From Clostridium sp. (GTDB lineage Bacteria > Bacillota > Clostridia > Clostridiales > Clostridiaceae), in the NCBI RefSeq assembly GCF_018372875.1, contig NZ_JAHAIF010000067.1, forward strand, positions 1-21,606: 21,606 nucleotides of DNA, in the 5' to 3' direction. The notes under the pieces were generated by a model. It worked only from the letters and a program-made list of their open reading frames with translations, had not been told where the DNA came from and searched no databases. Below are positions 6,732 through 14,456 of this stretch, one piece after another. Every line of letters starts with the position of its first letter. Positions within the stretch are counted from its first letter, which is position 1. Position numbers and translations under genes: made by a program.

Positions 6732-8615
6732 ATGGATAAAATATCATTAGATAAATTAAATTATTATGATTTAAAGGAAATAGTAAAATCTTATTGTGTT
6801 AGTGGTTTAGGTAAAACTTTAATAGATAAATTAGAACCAAGTTCAAACCTTAAGGTGGTAAATAGAAGATTAGATGAAACTTCAGAGGGAAGAAGGCTTT
6901 TAGATGTTTCTTATCATTTACCTCTTGAAGGAATACACAATATATTTCCTCTTATAGATAAGATGGATAAGGGAGGAGTTCTAGAACCATCAGACTTAAC
7001 AATGGTTTCGGACTTTTTAAGAGGATGCAGAAAGGTAAAAATGTTCTTAAAGGATAAGGAAGGATATGCCCCTACATTATGTTCTTATTCAGAGAACATA
7101 AGTGATTTATCTTATATTGAAGAAGAAATAAATATTTCTATAAGAGGTTCTGTAGTTGATTCAAATGCATCTAAAGATCTTAAGAAGATAAGAAAACAAA
7201 TTGACACTTGTGAAGGAAAAATAAAAGAAAAACTAGAAAAGTTTTTAAGAAATAGTGCTAATAAGGAATGTATTCAAGAGTTTTTTATAAGTCAAAGAAA
7301 TGGTAGATATACAATTCCAATTAAAGCTGCTTATAAAAATAAGGTTGCAGGTTCAATAGTTGAGGTGTCATCAAAAGGAACAACAGTCTTTATGGAGCCA
7401 GATATAGTGTCAAAGTTTACTTCAGAGCTTAGTGTATTACAAGCTGAAGAAAGTATGGAAGTTTATAAGATACTAGCCATATTAACTGAGATGATATATG
7501 AAAGAATAAAGGATTTGAAAATGAATGTAGAGGTAATATCAGAATATGATATGATTTGGGCTAAAGCAAAATATAGCTTAGACATTCAGGGGATTAAACC
7601 TAAGATTAATGATTATGGATATACAAAAATTGTAAAAGGAAGATATCCATTAATAAAAAATGGAGTGCCATTAGATTTTGAAATAGGTAAAGATTATAGA
7701 ACTTTAATAATAACAGGACCTAATGCTGGAGGGAAAACAGTAGTTTTAAAGACATTAGGAATGTTAACTTTAGCTGTTCAATCAGGTTTTCATATTGGAG
7801 CTAAAGAGGGAACTGAAATAAGTATATTCCAAGATGTATTTGTTGATATTGGTGATAATCAAAGTGTTGAAAATGCATTAAGTACTTTTTCATCCCATGT
7901 ACAAAATTTAGCTAGAATAATAAATGAATCTGGAAAGTCTACACTTTTATTATTTGATGAAATAGGAAGTGGTACAGAACCTAATGAAGGTGCAGCTTTA
8001 GCCATTGCAATTTTAGAAGAGCTATATCATAAAGGTTGTATAACCGTTGCTACAACACATTATGGAGAAATTAAAGATTACTCACATAACCATCCAGACT
8101 TTGAAAATGCAGCTATGGAGTTTAAGAAGGAAACTTTAGAACCTTTATATAAGCTAACCATTGGAAAAATAGGAGATAGTAATGCCCTTTATATATCTAA
8201 AAAGATGGGAATTTCTGATTCTATTATAGAAAGAACTAGAACATACATTGAGAATAAAGAGTATAATTATGAGACTATTAAAGAAAGTAAAAAGAAGAAG
8301 TTTAAAGAGGTAGAAAGTGAAGAAAAGTATTATGATTTCTCTGTTGGAGATAAAGTTCGTCTTTTAGATAAGAATGATTCTGCAATTATATACAAAGGCA
8401 GAGATGAATTTAATAATGTTGTAGTACTTTATAATAAAGATTTTATTGAGGTTAATTATAAAAGGATTAAGTTGGAGCTAAAGGCTGAGGAACTTTATCC
8501 AGAAGGCTATGATTTAAATCAATTATTTGTAAGTTATAAAGATAGAAAGCTTGAAAGGGATATTGAAAGAGGATCAAAGAAAGCTTTAAAGAAGTTAAGA
8601 AAAGAAGGTCTATAG
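6732..8615 (+). CDS. MutS2-like ATPase lacking the Smr nuclease domain
   Basis: This 627-aa protein follows the MutS2 plan: an N-terminal core/lever region (1-320) with the typical FFISQRNGRYTIPIK stretch, then a MutS-type ABC ATPase with Walker A GPNAGGKT (329-336), the STFSSHVQNL segment, Walker B LLLFDEIGSGTEP (Asp409, Glu410) and the TTHYGE switch. After a short charged clamp comes a KOW/SH3-like domain (about 553-595, VGDKVRLLDKN). It ends there: the Smr endonuclease domain of full-length MutS2 (about 780 aa) is missing and the clamp is shortened. MutS2 of B. subtilis splits collided ribosomes (RqcU role) and has been linked to recombination control; which applies here is open. AGGAAGG (about 6718-6724) supports the start. 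Expression is probably set by the attenuator upstream. Confidence 0.85.
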   Translation: MDKISLDKLNYYDLKEIVKSYCVSGLGKTLIDKLEPSSNLKVVNRRLDETSEGRRLLDVSYHLPLEGIHNIFPLIDKMDKGGVLEPSDLTMVSDFLRGCRKVKMFLKDKEGYAPTLCSYSENISDLSYIEEEINISIRGSVVDSNASKDLKKIRKQIDTCEGKIKEKLEKFLRNSANKECIQEFFISQRNGRYTIPIKAAYKNKVAGSIVEVSSKGTTVFMEPDIVSKFTSELSVLQAEESMEVYKILAILTEMIYERIKDLKMNVEVISEYDMIWAKAKYSLDIQGIKPKINDYGYTKIVKGRYPLIKNGVPLDFEIGKDYRTLIITGPNAGGKTVVLKTLGMLTLAVQSGFHIGAKEGTEISIFQDVFVDIGDNQSVENALSTFSSHVQNLARIINESGKSTLLLFDEIGSGTEPNEGAALAIAILEELYHKGCITVATTHYGEIKDYSHNHPDFENAAMEFKKETLEPLYKLTIGKIGDSNALYISKKMGISDSIIERTRTYIENKEYNYETIKESKKKKFKEVESEEKYYDFSVGDKVRLLDKNDSAIIYKGRDEFNNVVVLYNKDFIEVNYKRIKLELKAEELYPEGYDLNQLFVSYKDRKLERDIERGSKKALKKLRKEGL

Positions 8616-8635
8616 GAGATTATACAATAACATAA

Positions 8636-8740
8636 TAGCTTAAAAACTGTTTTTAGTATTAATATCAAATGTTCCATAATAGCCAAGGTTAAATTGTTAA
8701 GCTAGCGAAGGCCCAGAAACATACCAAAGCTTGTAGGATT
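8636..8740 (+). other. intergenic leader of the radical SAM gene with weak dyads
   Basis: The 221-nt gap 8616-8836 holds TAGCTTAA (8636-8643) complementary to TTAAGCTA (8697-8704) and, after it, ACATACC/GGTGATGT pairing with one bulge (about 8719-8742). There is no terminator-like hairpin with a U-run and no clear promoter. I cannot assign it to a known RNA class; it may be an ordinary 5' UTR. Confidence 0.25.
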
Positions 8741-8836
8741 AGGATAGGTGATGTAAAATATAAAATGTGTCTATATAAATTGAAAGATTATTTATAGTAC
8801 TGATATTACTAGTTTATATAGTTTGGGAGGGAACAT

Positions 8837-9949
8837 ATGATGAGAAATCTAAGTGTTATGGTTAAACCATCGTCAAGTAAGTGTAATTTAAAGTGTAAAT
8901 ACTGCTTCTATAATTCTATAGCAGATGAAAGAGAAGTAAGTGATTATGGATTTTTAAGTGAAGAAGCTCTTGAAGTCATAGTAAATAGAATAGAAGAGTA
9001 CTGTGATGGAGGAGTTTGTAATATTGGCTTCCAAGGTGGAGAGCCTATGCTAATTGGATTGGATTTTTATAAAAAGCTTGTAGAGCTTACAAGTAGTAAA
9101 AAAACTAAATTCAACTTTATGATTCAAACAAATGGTACTTTAATAACAGAAGATTTTGCTAAGTTCTTTTATGATAATAAGTTCTTAGTTGGTGTATCCT
9201 TAGATGGAAATAAAGATATGCATGATTTAAATAGGGTCAATCATAGCCAAAATGGTAGTTTTAAGGAAGTTATGAAAGGAATAGACTTATTAAAAAAATA
9301 TAATGTGGATTTTAATATTTTAGTTGTAGTTACTCGTGCATTAAGTAATAAAATAGAGAGCTGTTATAAGTTTTTGAGAAAAAATGACTTTAATTATATT
9401 CAATTTATTCCTTTTATAGAAGCCTTAGAGGATTGCAATAATAACAATTTAAATTTTCATTTAACATCTAGCCAATATGAAAATTATATTAAGAGGCTTT
9501 TTGATATGTGGTATGAAGATGTATCAAAAGGAAATATGGTTAGTATTAGATACTTTGATAATATATTAGGCTTGTTTTTAGGACAAGAATATGAGGCTTG
9601 TGATATGAGAGGCGTATGTTCTTGTCAGCATATAATTGAAAGTGATGGAAGAGTATATCCATGTGATTTTTATACATATGAAAAATATAGTATTGGAAAT
9701 ATATTTGATGAAAGTTTTGATCATATGCATGAAAATGAGATAACAAGAAACTTTATAATTGAATCTGTTTCTAAGGATAAAAAGTGTGAGACATGTAAGT
9801 ATAGAGCCCTTTGCAGAGGAGGCTGCAAAAGGTATAGAGCAACTACTAAGGACAATAAATATATGTTCTGTGAAGCTAATTATAAATTCTTTGAGTATTC
9901 CTATGATAGATTTAGAGAACTAGCAATAAAGATAAGCAATAGAAGATAA
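8837..9949 (+). CDS. anaerobic sulfatase-maturase-like radical SAM/SPASM protein
   Basis: This 370-aa enzyme has the radical SAM cluster motif CNLKCKYC (C16-x3-C20-x2-C23), a GGEP SAM-binding segment (GFQGGEPMLIG) and a C-terminal SPASM region: CDMRGVCSCQ, VYPCDFY, then CETCKYRALCRGGC (C-x2-C-x5-C-x3-C) and a final Cys near residue 343. Length and motifs match anSME enzymes, which oxidise a Cys or Ser of a type I sulfatase to formylglycine without oxygen; Asp in YPCDFY corresponds to the proposed proton acceptor of C. perfringens anSME. No sulfatase gene is in the window, so the substrate is unknown and another peptide target cannot be excluded. GGGAGG (8825-8830) precedes tandem ATGs; I took the first. 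Confidence 0.88.
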   Translation: MMRNLSVMVKPSSSKCNLKCKYCFYNSIADEREVSDYGFLSEEALEVIVNRIEEYCDGGVCNIGFQGGEPMLIGLDFYKKLVELTSSKKTKFNFMIQTNGTLITEDFAKFFYDNKFLVGVSLDGNKDMHDLNRVNHSQNGSFKEVMKGIDLLKKYNVDFNILVVVTRALSNKIESCYKFLRKNDFNYIQFIPFIEALEDCNNNNLNFHLTSSQYENYIKRLFDMWYEDVSKGNMVSIRYFDNILGLFLGQEYEACDMRGVCSCQHIIESDGRVYPCDFYTYEKYSIGNIFDESFDHMHENEITRNFIIESVSKDKKCETCKYRALCRGGCKRYRATTKDNKYMFCEANYKFFEYSYDRFRELAIKISNRR

Positions 9950-9955
9950 AATGTA

Positions 9956-9994
9956 AAAGTTGGACTAACTCACCTGATTTAGTCCAACTTTTTA
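9956..9994. terminator. bidirectional terminator between convergent genes
   Basis: A 12-bp perfect stem (9956-9967/9980-9991) with a 12-nt loop, with T-runs on both strands. It serves the radical SAM gene on plus and the flavoprotein gene on minus. Confidence 0.88.
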
Positions 9995-10744
9995 TTATTG
10001 TGTAAAAGATTCAAAATGAATTCTATCTTCTGGAACACCAAGCTCTGATAAAGATTTCTTTAAACTATTCATAAATGGAGGTGGTCCACAAAAATAAAAG
10101 TCACCATTTAAAGGTGTATTCTTTTCAAGCCATTCCTTTGTTACATACCCTGTTTCCATATAGTCTATTCCTTTTATATCGGATTTTAAAGGATCAGAAT
10201 AAAAAACAAAGTTTTTAAGGCCGTTTATATCAGCGAAATAATCTATATCATTTTTAAAAGGATGTACAGAAGAGTTTATAACTGCTTGAATAAATGTGAT
10301 ATTTTTTCGCTTAAGTGCTTCATAATAAAGCATAGAAATTAGGGGAGTAATCCCTATACCACCAGATATAAATACTAGTGGAGTTTCAGTAGAACTTTCC
10401 TTTAAAGTAAATAGGCCAGTTGGAACCATAGCTTCAATTGAATCACCTATATTTAGTGAGTCATGTAGATAGCTACTTATAAGGCCGCCATCTATTTTTT
10501 TAACACTAATTCTATAAACATCCTCATTGGGAATCATAGATAAGCTGTATGTACGTATAATGTCTTTATATTTTGGATTATCAGTTTTTATTCTAATAGG
10601 AAGAAACTGTCCTGCTATGTGTCTTACTAATTTAGCGCCATCTTTTGCTTTAAAATAAAAAGATTTGATTCCTTCACATTCTTTAGTTACATCAATTAGA
10701 ACAAGCTCTTTAAATCCTGACCATTTTCCATTTGTTAAAGTCAT
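9995..10744 (-). CDS. FAD/NAD(P)-binding oxidoreductase, flavohemoglobin reductase-like
   Basis: This is a single ferredoxin-NADP reductase-type unit of 249 aa. FAD binding is shown by RTYSLS (64-69), nucleotide binding by GGIGITPLISML (128-139), and the C-terminal FCGPPPFM and IHFESF motifs complete the fold. It resembles the C-terminal reductase half of Hmp flavohemoglobin, but has no globin domain and no Cys set for a 2Fe-2S cluster. It probably passes electrons from NAD(P)H to a separate acceptor, which is not in the window. I chose ATG at 10744 rather than the GTG at 10753, because AAGAAGTGA directly upstream is the only Shine-Dalgarno-like sequence and it contains that GTG. It is divergent from the alcohol dehydrogenase. 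Confidence 0.85.
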   Translation of the reverse strand: MTLTNGKWSGFKELVLIDVTKECEGIKSFYFKAKDGAKLVRHIAGQFLPIRIKTDNPKYKDIIRTYSLSMIPNEDVYRISVKKIDGGLISSYLHDSLNIGDSIEAMVPTGLFTLKESSTETPLVFISGGIGITPLISMLYYEALKRKNITFIQAVINSSVHPFKNDIDYFADINGLKNFVFYSDPLKSDIKGIDYMETGYVTKEWLEKNTPLNGDFYFCGPPPFMNSLKKSLSELGVPEDRIHFESFTQ

Positions 10745-10887
10745 AAGTATCACTTCTTTCTAAAAGTTTATCTTATAATTATTATTAGTATATATTACAA
10801 AAATAACAATTAAGATTTTGTAAATTATTAATTAATATTAAAAGTCAATCATTTTTATACTTATTCTTAAATAAATTATAGAAGATA

Positions 10888-10904
10888 TAAGATGTTAAAT
10901 CTTA
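10888..10904. promoter_or_regulatory. small dyad upstream of the alcohol dehydrogenase
   Basis: TAAGAT-GTTAA-ATCTTA, a perfect 6-bp dyad 31 nt before the GTG start, in the divergent region. It could be an operator; it is not a clear Rex consensus, and in such AT-rich DNA chance is possible. Confidence 0.25.
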
Positions 10905-10934
10905 ATATAATTATATGAAGATGGAGGGATGAAA

Positions 10935-12101
10935 GTGGCACGTTTTACATTACCAAGAGATATATATCATGGTGAGGGGGCTTTAGAAGTCTTAAAGACC
11001 TTAAGAGGTAAAAAAGCATTTATAGTAGTAGGTGGAGGATCAATGAAAAGGTTTGGTTTTCTACAGAAGGCAGAAGATTATTTAAAAGAAGCTGGTATGG
11101 AAGTAGAACTTTATGAAGGAGTAGAACCAGATCCATCAGTAGAAACAGTTATGAAAGGTGCAGAAGCTATGAGAAAGTTTGGACCTGATTGGATTGTTTC
11201 AATGGGTGGAGGATCAGCTATAGATGCTGCTAAGGCTATGTGGATTTTCTATGAATATCCTGATTTTACTTTTGAAGAGGCAATTGTACCTTTTGGGTTA
11301 CCTGAACTTAGGCAAAAAGCAAAATTTGTTGCAATACCATCAACTAGTGGAACAGCAACAGAAGTTACAGCTTTTTCTGTTATAACAAATTATACTGAAA
11401 AAATAAAATATCCACTTGCAGATTTTAATATAACTCCTGATATAGCTATAGTTGACCCAGCTTTAGCACAAACTATGCCTAAAAAGTTGGTAGCTCATAC
11501 AGGAATGGATGCACTAACTCATGCTATTGAGGCTTATACTGCATCACTTAAGTCTAATTTTTCAGATCCATTAGCTATGAAAGCTATAGAAATGGTTAGA
11601 GATAATTTAGTTAAGTCTTATGAAGGAGATGAAAAAGCTAGGAGTTCAATGCATGATGCTCAATGCTTAGCTGGTATGGCCTTTTCAAACGCTCTATTAG
11701 GTATTGTGCATTCAATGGCTCACAAGGTAGGAGCTGTATTTCATATACCTCATGGATGTGCAAATGCAATATTCTTACCATATGTAATTCAATATAATAG
11801 AAAAAACTGTGAAGATAGATATGGTGATATAGCAAAATTGTTGAAGCTAGAAGGAAATACAGATAGTGAATTAACTGATTCATTAATAAAAATGATTGAT
11901 GATATGAATGAAAAGTTAGCTATTCCTCATACTATGAAGGAATATGGTGTAACTGAAGATGATTTTAATACTAACTTAAAGTTTATATCCCATAATGCAG
12001 TACTTGATGCATGTACAGGATCTAATCCAAGAGAAATTGATGATGAGACAATGGAAAAGTTATTTAAATGTACTTATTATGGAGACAAGGTGGAATTTTA
12101 A
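10935..12101 (+). CDS. iron-containing alcohol dehydrogenase
   Basis: This 388-aa group III (Fe-dependent) dehydrogenase has the NAD(P)-binding GGGSAIDAAKA motif (about 91-101), IPSTSGTATE, and the metal-site segments MDALTHAIEAY and HSMAHKVGAVFHIPHGCAN, which hold the Asp/His/His/His ligands. It should reduce short-chain aldehydes, such as acetaldehyde or butyraldehyde, to alcohols and recycle NAD(P)H during fermentation. Start choice: GGAGGG (10923-10928) runs directly into an ATG at 10929, leaving no spacing, while GTG at 10935 is 6 nt away and gives the family-typical N-terminus MARFTLPRDIYHG; I therefore chose GTG. A strong terminator follows, so it is monocistronic. Confidence 0.93.
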   Translation: MARFTLPRDIYHGEGALEVLKTLRGKKAFIVVGGGSMKRFGFLQKAEDYLKEAGMEVELYEGVEPDPSVETVMKGAEAMRKFGPDWIVSMGGGSAIDAAKAMWIFYEYPDFTFEEAIVPFGLPELRQKAKFVAIPSTSGTATEVTAFSVITNYTEKIKYPLADFNITPDIAIVDPALAQTMPKKLVAHTGMDALTHAIEAYTASLKSNFSDPLAMKAIEMVRDNLVKSYEGDEKARSSMHDAQCLAGMAFSNALLGIVHSMAHKVGAVFHIPHGCANAIFLPYVIQYNRKNCEDRYGDIAKLLKLEGNTDSELTDSLIKMIDDMNEKLAIPHTMKEYGVTEDDFNTNLKFISHNAVLDACTGSNPREIDDETMEKLFKCTYYGDKVEF

Positions 12102-12108
12102 GTGATTT

Positions 12109-12146
12109 AAGAAGCTCGTAGATAATACGGGTTTCTTTTTATTTTT
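12109..12146 (+). terminator. alcohol dehydrogenase terminator
   Basis: A 12-bp stem (12109-12120/12126-12137, two G-U) with a GATAA loop, followed by T5 and a second T-run. Confidence 0.85.
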
Positions 12147-12264
12147 ACAATGATATATTATTATATAATGAATTGATAACTTTGGAGATTCTATTTTTAT
12201 TATTTACATGATATGGAAATAAATGTATCATTTAAGTATAGAATAAAATAAAAGGAATGATGAT

Positions 12265-12663
12265 ATGAAGAATATTATAATTTGGTTTTTAGCTAATTCA
12301 TTAATAAATTACTTTATTAATGATATTGTATTAATACCTTTAATTTCAATTTTTACATTTCCATTTCTATTTGAAAATTTTATTAAACAAATTAAGAGAT
12401 ATAGAAATAAGAAAATTAAATTAAACATATTGCTAAACATTGGAGTTAATTATGTTAGTAGAAGTATAATTGAATTTATTGTAATTTATATTGGAATAAG
12501 CCTTGTTAACAGTGCGTATTCAATATATATTAATAATAATACTTATGAAATTTCAAGTCTTATATTCGAAATCTTATTGGGAATAATAATGATAATTGGT
12601 GGATTACAGTTAATAAGAGATAAGATAAATAAAGAAAAATTTAAAAATAGAACTTCTATGTAA
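12265..12663 (+). CDS. small integral membrane protein, unknown
   Basis: This 132-aa, very hydrophobic, Ile/Asn-rich protein has about four predicted membrane segments (roughly residues 3-22, 24-40, 62-82 and 98-115), with a basic KQIKRYRNKKIK loop between the second and third. I do not recognise a family; the topology is a little like GtrA-type flippase proteins, but no motif supports that. AAAGGAATGAT precedes the ATG. It forms its own unit, with a terminator overlapping its stop. Base composition is even more AT-rich than its neighbours, as expected for an Ile/Asn-rich membrane protein. Confidence 0.7.
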   Translation: MKNIIIWFLANSLINYFINDIVLIPLISIFTFPFLFENFIKQIKRYRNKKIKLNILLNIGVNYVSRSIIEFIVIYIGISLVNSAYSIYINNNTYEISSLIFEILLGIIMIIGGLQLIRDKINKEKFKNRTSM

Positions 12664-12683
12664 ATCCATAGAAGCTCTATTTT
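12649..12683 (+). terminator. terminator overlapping the stop of the membrane protein gene
   Basis: AGAACTTCTATG (12649-12660) pairs with CATAGAAGCTCT (12667-12678), 11 of 12 bp, followed by ATTTT. Confidence 0.7.
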
Positions 12684-12684
12684 G

Positions 12685-12786
12685 TGATTATTTTATGATA
12701 ATTCATAAAAGGTAAGGGTTCTGAAGATAAGTTTGTGGGAAGAACTTATCTTCTAAAGGTAATTAGTACTAAAGGTACTATAATCA
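12685..12786. other. possible folded RNA: stem enclosing two hairpins
   Basis: TGATTA (12685-12690) and TAATCA (12781-12786) can close a three-way junction. Its arms are a perfect 11-bp hairpin (12723-12733/12743-12753, 9-nt loop) and TAGTAC/GTACTA (12764-12769/12775-12780). No ORF is visible. A terminator lies 94 nt further on, so a small RNA is possible, but I find no promoter. Confidence 0.3.
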
Positions 12787-12879
12787 TTATAGGACAATTA
12801 GAAAAAAAAGTAAGTGTGCAAAATTAATAATTTAGTGTTTATATTTAATATGTTTTACTTTAATGTATTTATGTGGCAA

Positions 12880-12919
12880 AAAATCCTCTCTTCTTCTAAA
12901 AGGAGAGAGGATTTTATTT
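12880..12919. terminator. strong, possibly bidirectional terminator in a gene-free stretch
   Basis: AAAATCCTCTCT (12880-12891) pairs with AGAGAGGATTTT (12904-12915), 12 bp, with T-rich sequence after it and A-rich sequence before it. No annotated gene ends here, so it may end an unannotated RNA. Confidence 0.75.
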
Positions 12920-13015
12920 ATTCTTTAGGAAATTATATCTATTATTAAATTGTGGATAACTTCAACAATTTAGCGATATATCAGTTTATTTCTTCCTAAA
13001 GAATAAAAATAAAAT
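12911..13015. repeat. 105-bp long inverted repeat with DnaA-box-like loop
   Basis: Outer arms: 12917-12931 pairs perfectly with 12993-13007 (15 bp), extended by 12911-12916/13010-13015 after a 2-nt bulge. Inside, TATATC/GATATA (12934-12939/12975-12980) and AAATTGT/ACAATTT (12947-12953/12965-12971) continue the fold. TGTGGATAA (12951-12959), the reverse complement of the DnaA-box consensus TTATCCACA, begins in the last arm and enters the loop. It looks like a MITE-type element or a hairpin RNA; no transposase or target duplication is seen. Confidence 0.55.
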
Positions 13016-13252
13016 ATATGCCCCTGCAAGATTTTCCTCAGGCAAGCTTCGGAAGCTCTAATGAGTAAGTTCTATTTACCAAATTTAAATTTGGAATATC
13101 ACTTTTTTTATTATAAAAAGCAAGAGATATTAAATAAGCGTTATATATAGTATATACTATAACTATTTATATTATTTTGTTACAATAATATCTCTAATTT
13201 TTATGTACTTTACTGTAATGAGGAGATATAATATATACTCTAAATAAATTAT
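13016..13252. other. gene-free stretch rich in palindromes
   Basis: This is the rest of the gap before the VOC gene. It holds TGCC-CTG/CAGGCA (13019-13044), AGCTT-CGG-AAGCT (13045-13057), the 16-nt palindrome CCAAATTTAAATTTGG (13079-13094), the 14-nt palindrome ATAGTATATACTAT (13147-13160), and a 10-bp inverted repeat AGAGATATTA/TAATATCTCT (13123-13132/13186-13195). No ORF. TATAAT at 13227-13232 may be the -10 of the next gene. Confidence 0.45.
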
Positions 13253-13267
13253 ATGGAGGAAATACAA

Positions 13268-13648
13268 ATGATAAAGAAGATAGGTAAAATAACAATATAC
13301 GTAAATGATCAAGGAGAAGCAAAGGAATTTTGGACTAAGAAAATGAACTTTGTAGTAAAAGGTGAATATCCAATGGGACCTAGTATGACTTGGCTAGAAG
13401 TAGGACCAAGTGAAGATGAGTTTACTACATTTGTACTTTATAATAAATCTTTAATGGAAAAGCAAAATCCAAATACATGCACTGGTCATCCATCAATTCT
13501 TTTAAGTACAACTGATATTAACAAGACTTACGAAGAGTTAAAGAATAATGGAGTAGATGTTACAGACATAATGAAAATGCCATATGGAAGCATGTTTACT
13601 TTTAAAGATCAAGATGGAAATCCTTATATTATAAGAGAAGATAAATAA
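13268..13648 (+). CDS. VOC (glyoxalase/bleomycin-resistance fold) family protein
   Basis: A 126-aa single VOC unit with paired beta-alpha-beta-beta-beta halves: IGKITIYVNDQGEAKEFWTKKMNF, WLEVGPSEDEFTTFVLY, HPSILLSTTDINKTYEELK and the typical ending MFTFKDQDGNPYIIRED. The family includes dioxygenases, glyoxalases and drug-binding proteins; a function cannot be read from the sequence. The first-half metal His is replaced (KITIYV), so a metal enzyme is less sure. Start: the ATG at 13253 is part of GGAGGA, the ribosome binding site of the ATG at 13268 (7-nt spacing), so I chose 13268. Confidence 0.88.
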   Translation: MIKKIGKITIYVNDQGEAKEFWTKKMNFVVKGEYPMGPSMTWLEVGPSEDEFTTFVLYNKSLMEKQNPNTCTGHPSILLSTTDINKTYEELKNNGVDVTDIMKMPYGSMFTFKDQDGNPYIIREDK

Positions 13649-13654
13649 ATGTTT

Positions 13655-13683
13655 AGAGACCTTATTTATAGGGTCTCTTTTTA
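13655..13683 (+). terminator. VOC gene terminator
   Basis: AGAGACC (13655-13661) and GGTCTCT (13672-13678) form the stem, followed by a T-run to 13682. Confidence 0.85.
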
Positions 13684-13784
13684 TAATTTCCTTACCTTTA
13701 GTTGTAGTGTGGGGATATTTGTTTTAATGTGACTTGGAGCGTAGCGAGGGAACAAGCAAAATAAATATCTACCACACATTTTTT
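13684..13784 (+). repeat. dispersed palindromic repeat, copy A
   Basis: It begins TAATTTCCTTACCTTTAG and carries arms 13707-13725 and 13758-13777 around the conserved loop ATGTGACTTGGAGC...GGAACAAGC, ending in T6 (13779-13784). It shares the core with copies at 15044, 18761 and 19404, all on the same strand. The hairpin plus T6 could act as a plus-strand terminator. Unlike the other copies, no minus-strand gene ends beside it. Confidence 0.85.
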
Positions 13785-13852
13785 ATAGGATTTAGCTGAA
13801 TAAAAATACATAAAAGCCTATAATTGTATTATATTGGATGAGGGGTGTAGAA

Positions 13853-14440
13853 ATGAGTGAAAAGGAGTTTTTTAATTCTATTGCAGAAGAATGGGACAAG
13901 ATTACTGAGGTAAATGAAGAAAAGATAAATTTTCTTCTATCAAGAATAGATATACAAGAAGGAGATAAAGTTCTTGATATTGGAACAGGGACAGGGGTAT
14001 TAATTCCCTTTATAAGAAAGTTCAATAAAGTAGGTGAAATTAATGCCTTGGATGTATCAGAAGGTATGTTATGTAAAGCAAAAGAGAAATATAGTAATCT
14101 TCCTAATGTTAAATTTACTTTAGCAGATGTAGAAGAAGAAAAAGTGGAAGGTAAATATAATAAAATAATTCTCTATTCTATGTTTCCACATTTAAAAAGA
14201 AGAGAGGATACTATAAAAAAAATAGTAACTGAAAATCTATGTGAAAATGGCAAGTTAATAATAGCTCATTCAAGTAGCAGAGAGTTTTTGAATAACATCC
14301 ACAGCAGAAAAGATGAGAGGGTAAAAAAGGATAGGTTAATAGAAGTAAATAAACAAAAAAGTCTCTTTGAAGAGATTGGGCTAAATGTGGCTGAAGCCTT
14401 TGAAGATGATAATGTTTACTATTTAATTATTAATAGATAA
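13853..14440 (+). CDS. class I SAM-dependent methyltransferase
   Basis: A 195-aa Rossmann methyltransferase: motif I VLDIGTGTGVLIPFI (about residues 41-55), an acidic motif II region (INALDVSEGMLCKAKEKY), LADVEE and the post-motif strand YNKIILYSMFPHL. The N-terminus (FFNSIAEEWDKI) is typical of the small-molecule methyltransferase group that includes UbiE-like enzymes. The substrate is unknown. The gene ends 16 nt before an ECF S-component gene and no terminator lies between them, so the two are an operon and may act on the same compound or its precursor. Start: the ATG at 13838 overlaps the GAGGGG ribosome binding site, which is correctly placed for ATG 13853. Confidence 0.88.
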   Translation: MSEKEFFNSIAEEWDKITEVNEEKINFLLSRIDIQEGDKVLDIGTGTGVLIPFIRKFNKVGEINALDVSEGMLCKAKEKYSNLPNVKFTLADVEEEKVEGKYNKIILYSMFPHLKRREDTIKKIVTENLCENGKLIIAHSSSREFLNNIHSRKDERVKKDRLIEVNKQKSLFEEIGLNVAEAFEDDNVYYLIINR

Positions 14441-14456
14441 GAAAAGGGGAGAGTTT

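Noticed and set aside
9546..9746. 66-codon minus-strand ORF within the radical SAM gene
   Set aside because: It is opposite the conserved SPASM region and has His/Tyr-rich composition typical of an antisense shadow.
10754..10934. Rex (redox) operator before the alcohol dehydrogenase
   Set aside because: No good TTGTTAA-N4-TTAACAA match; only a small TAAGAT dyad.
11638..11883. 81-codon minus-strand ORF within the alcohol dehydrogenase
   Set aside because: Antisense of a conserved metal-site region; no start signal.
12951..12959. Replication origin suggested by the DnaA-box 9-mer
   Set aside because: Only one exact box was seen, with no cluster, no dnaA/dnaN and no clear unwinding element.
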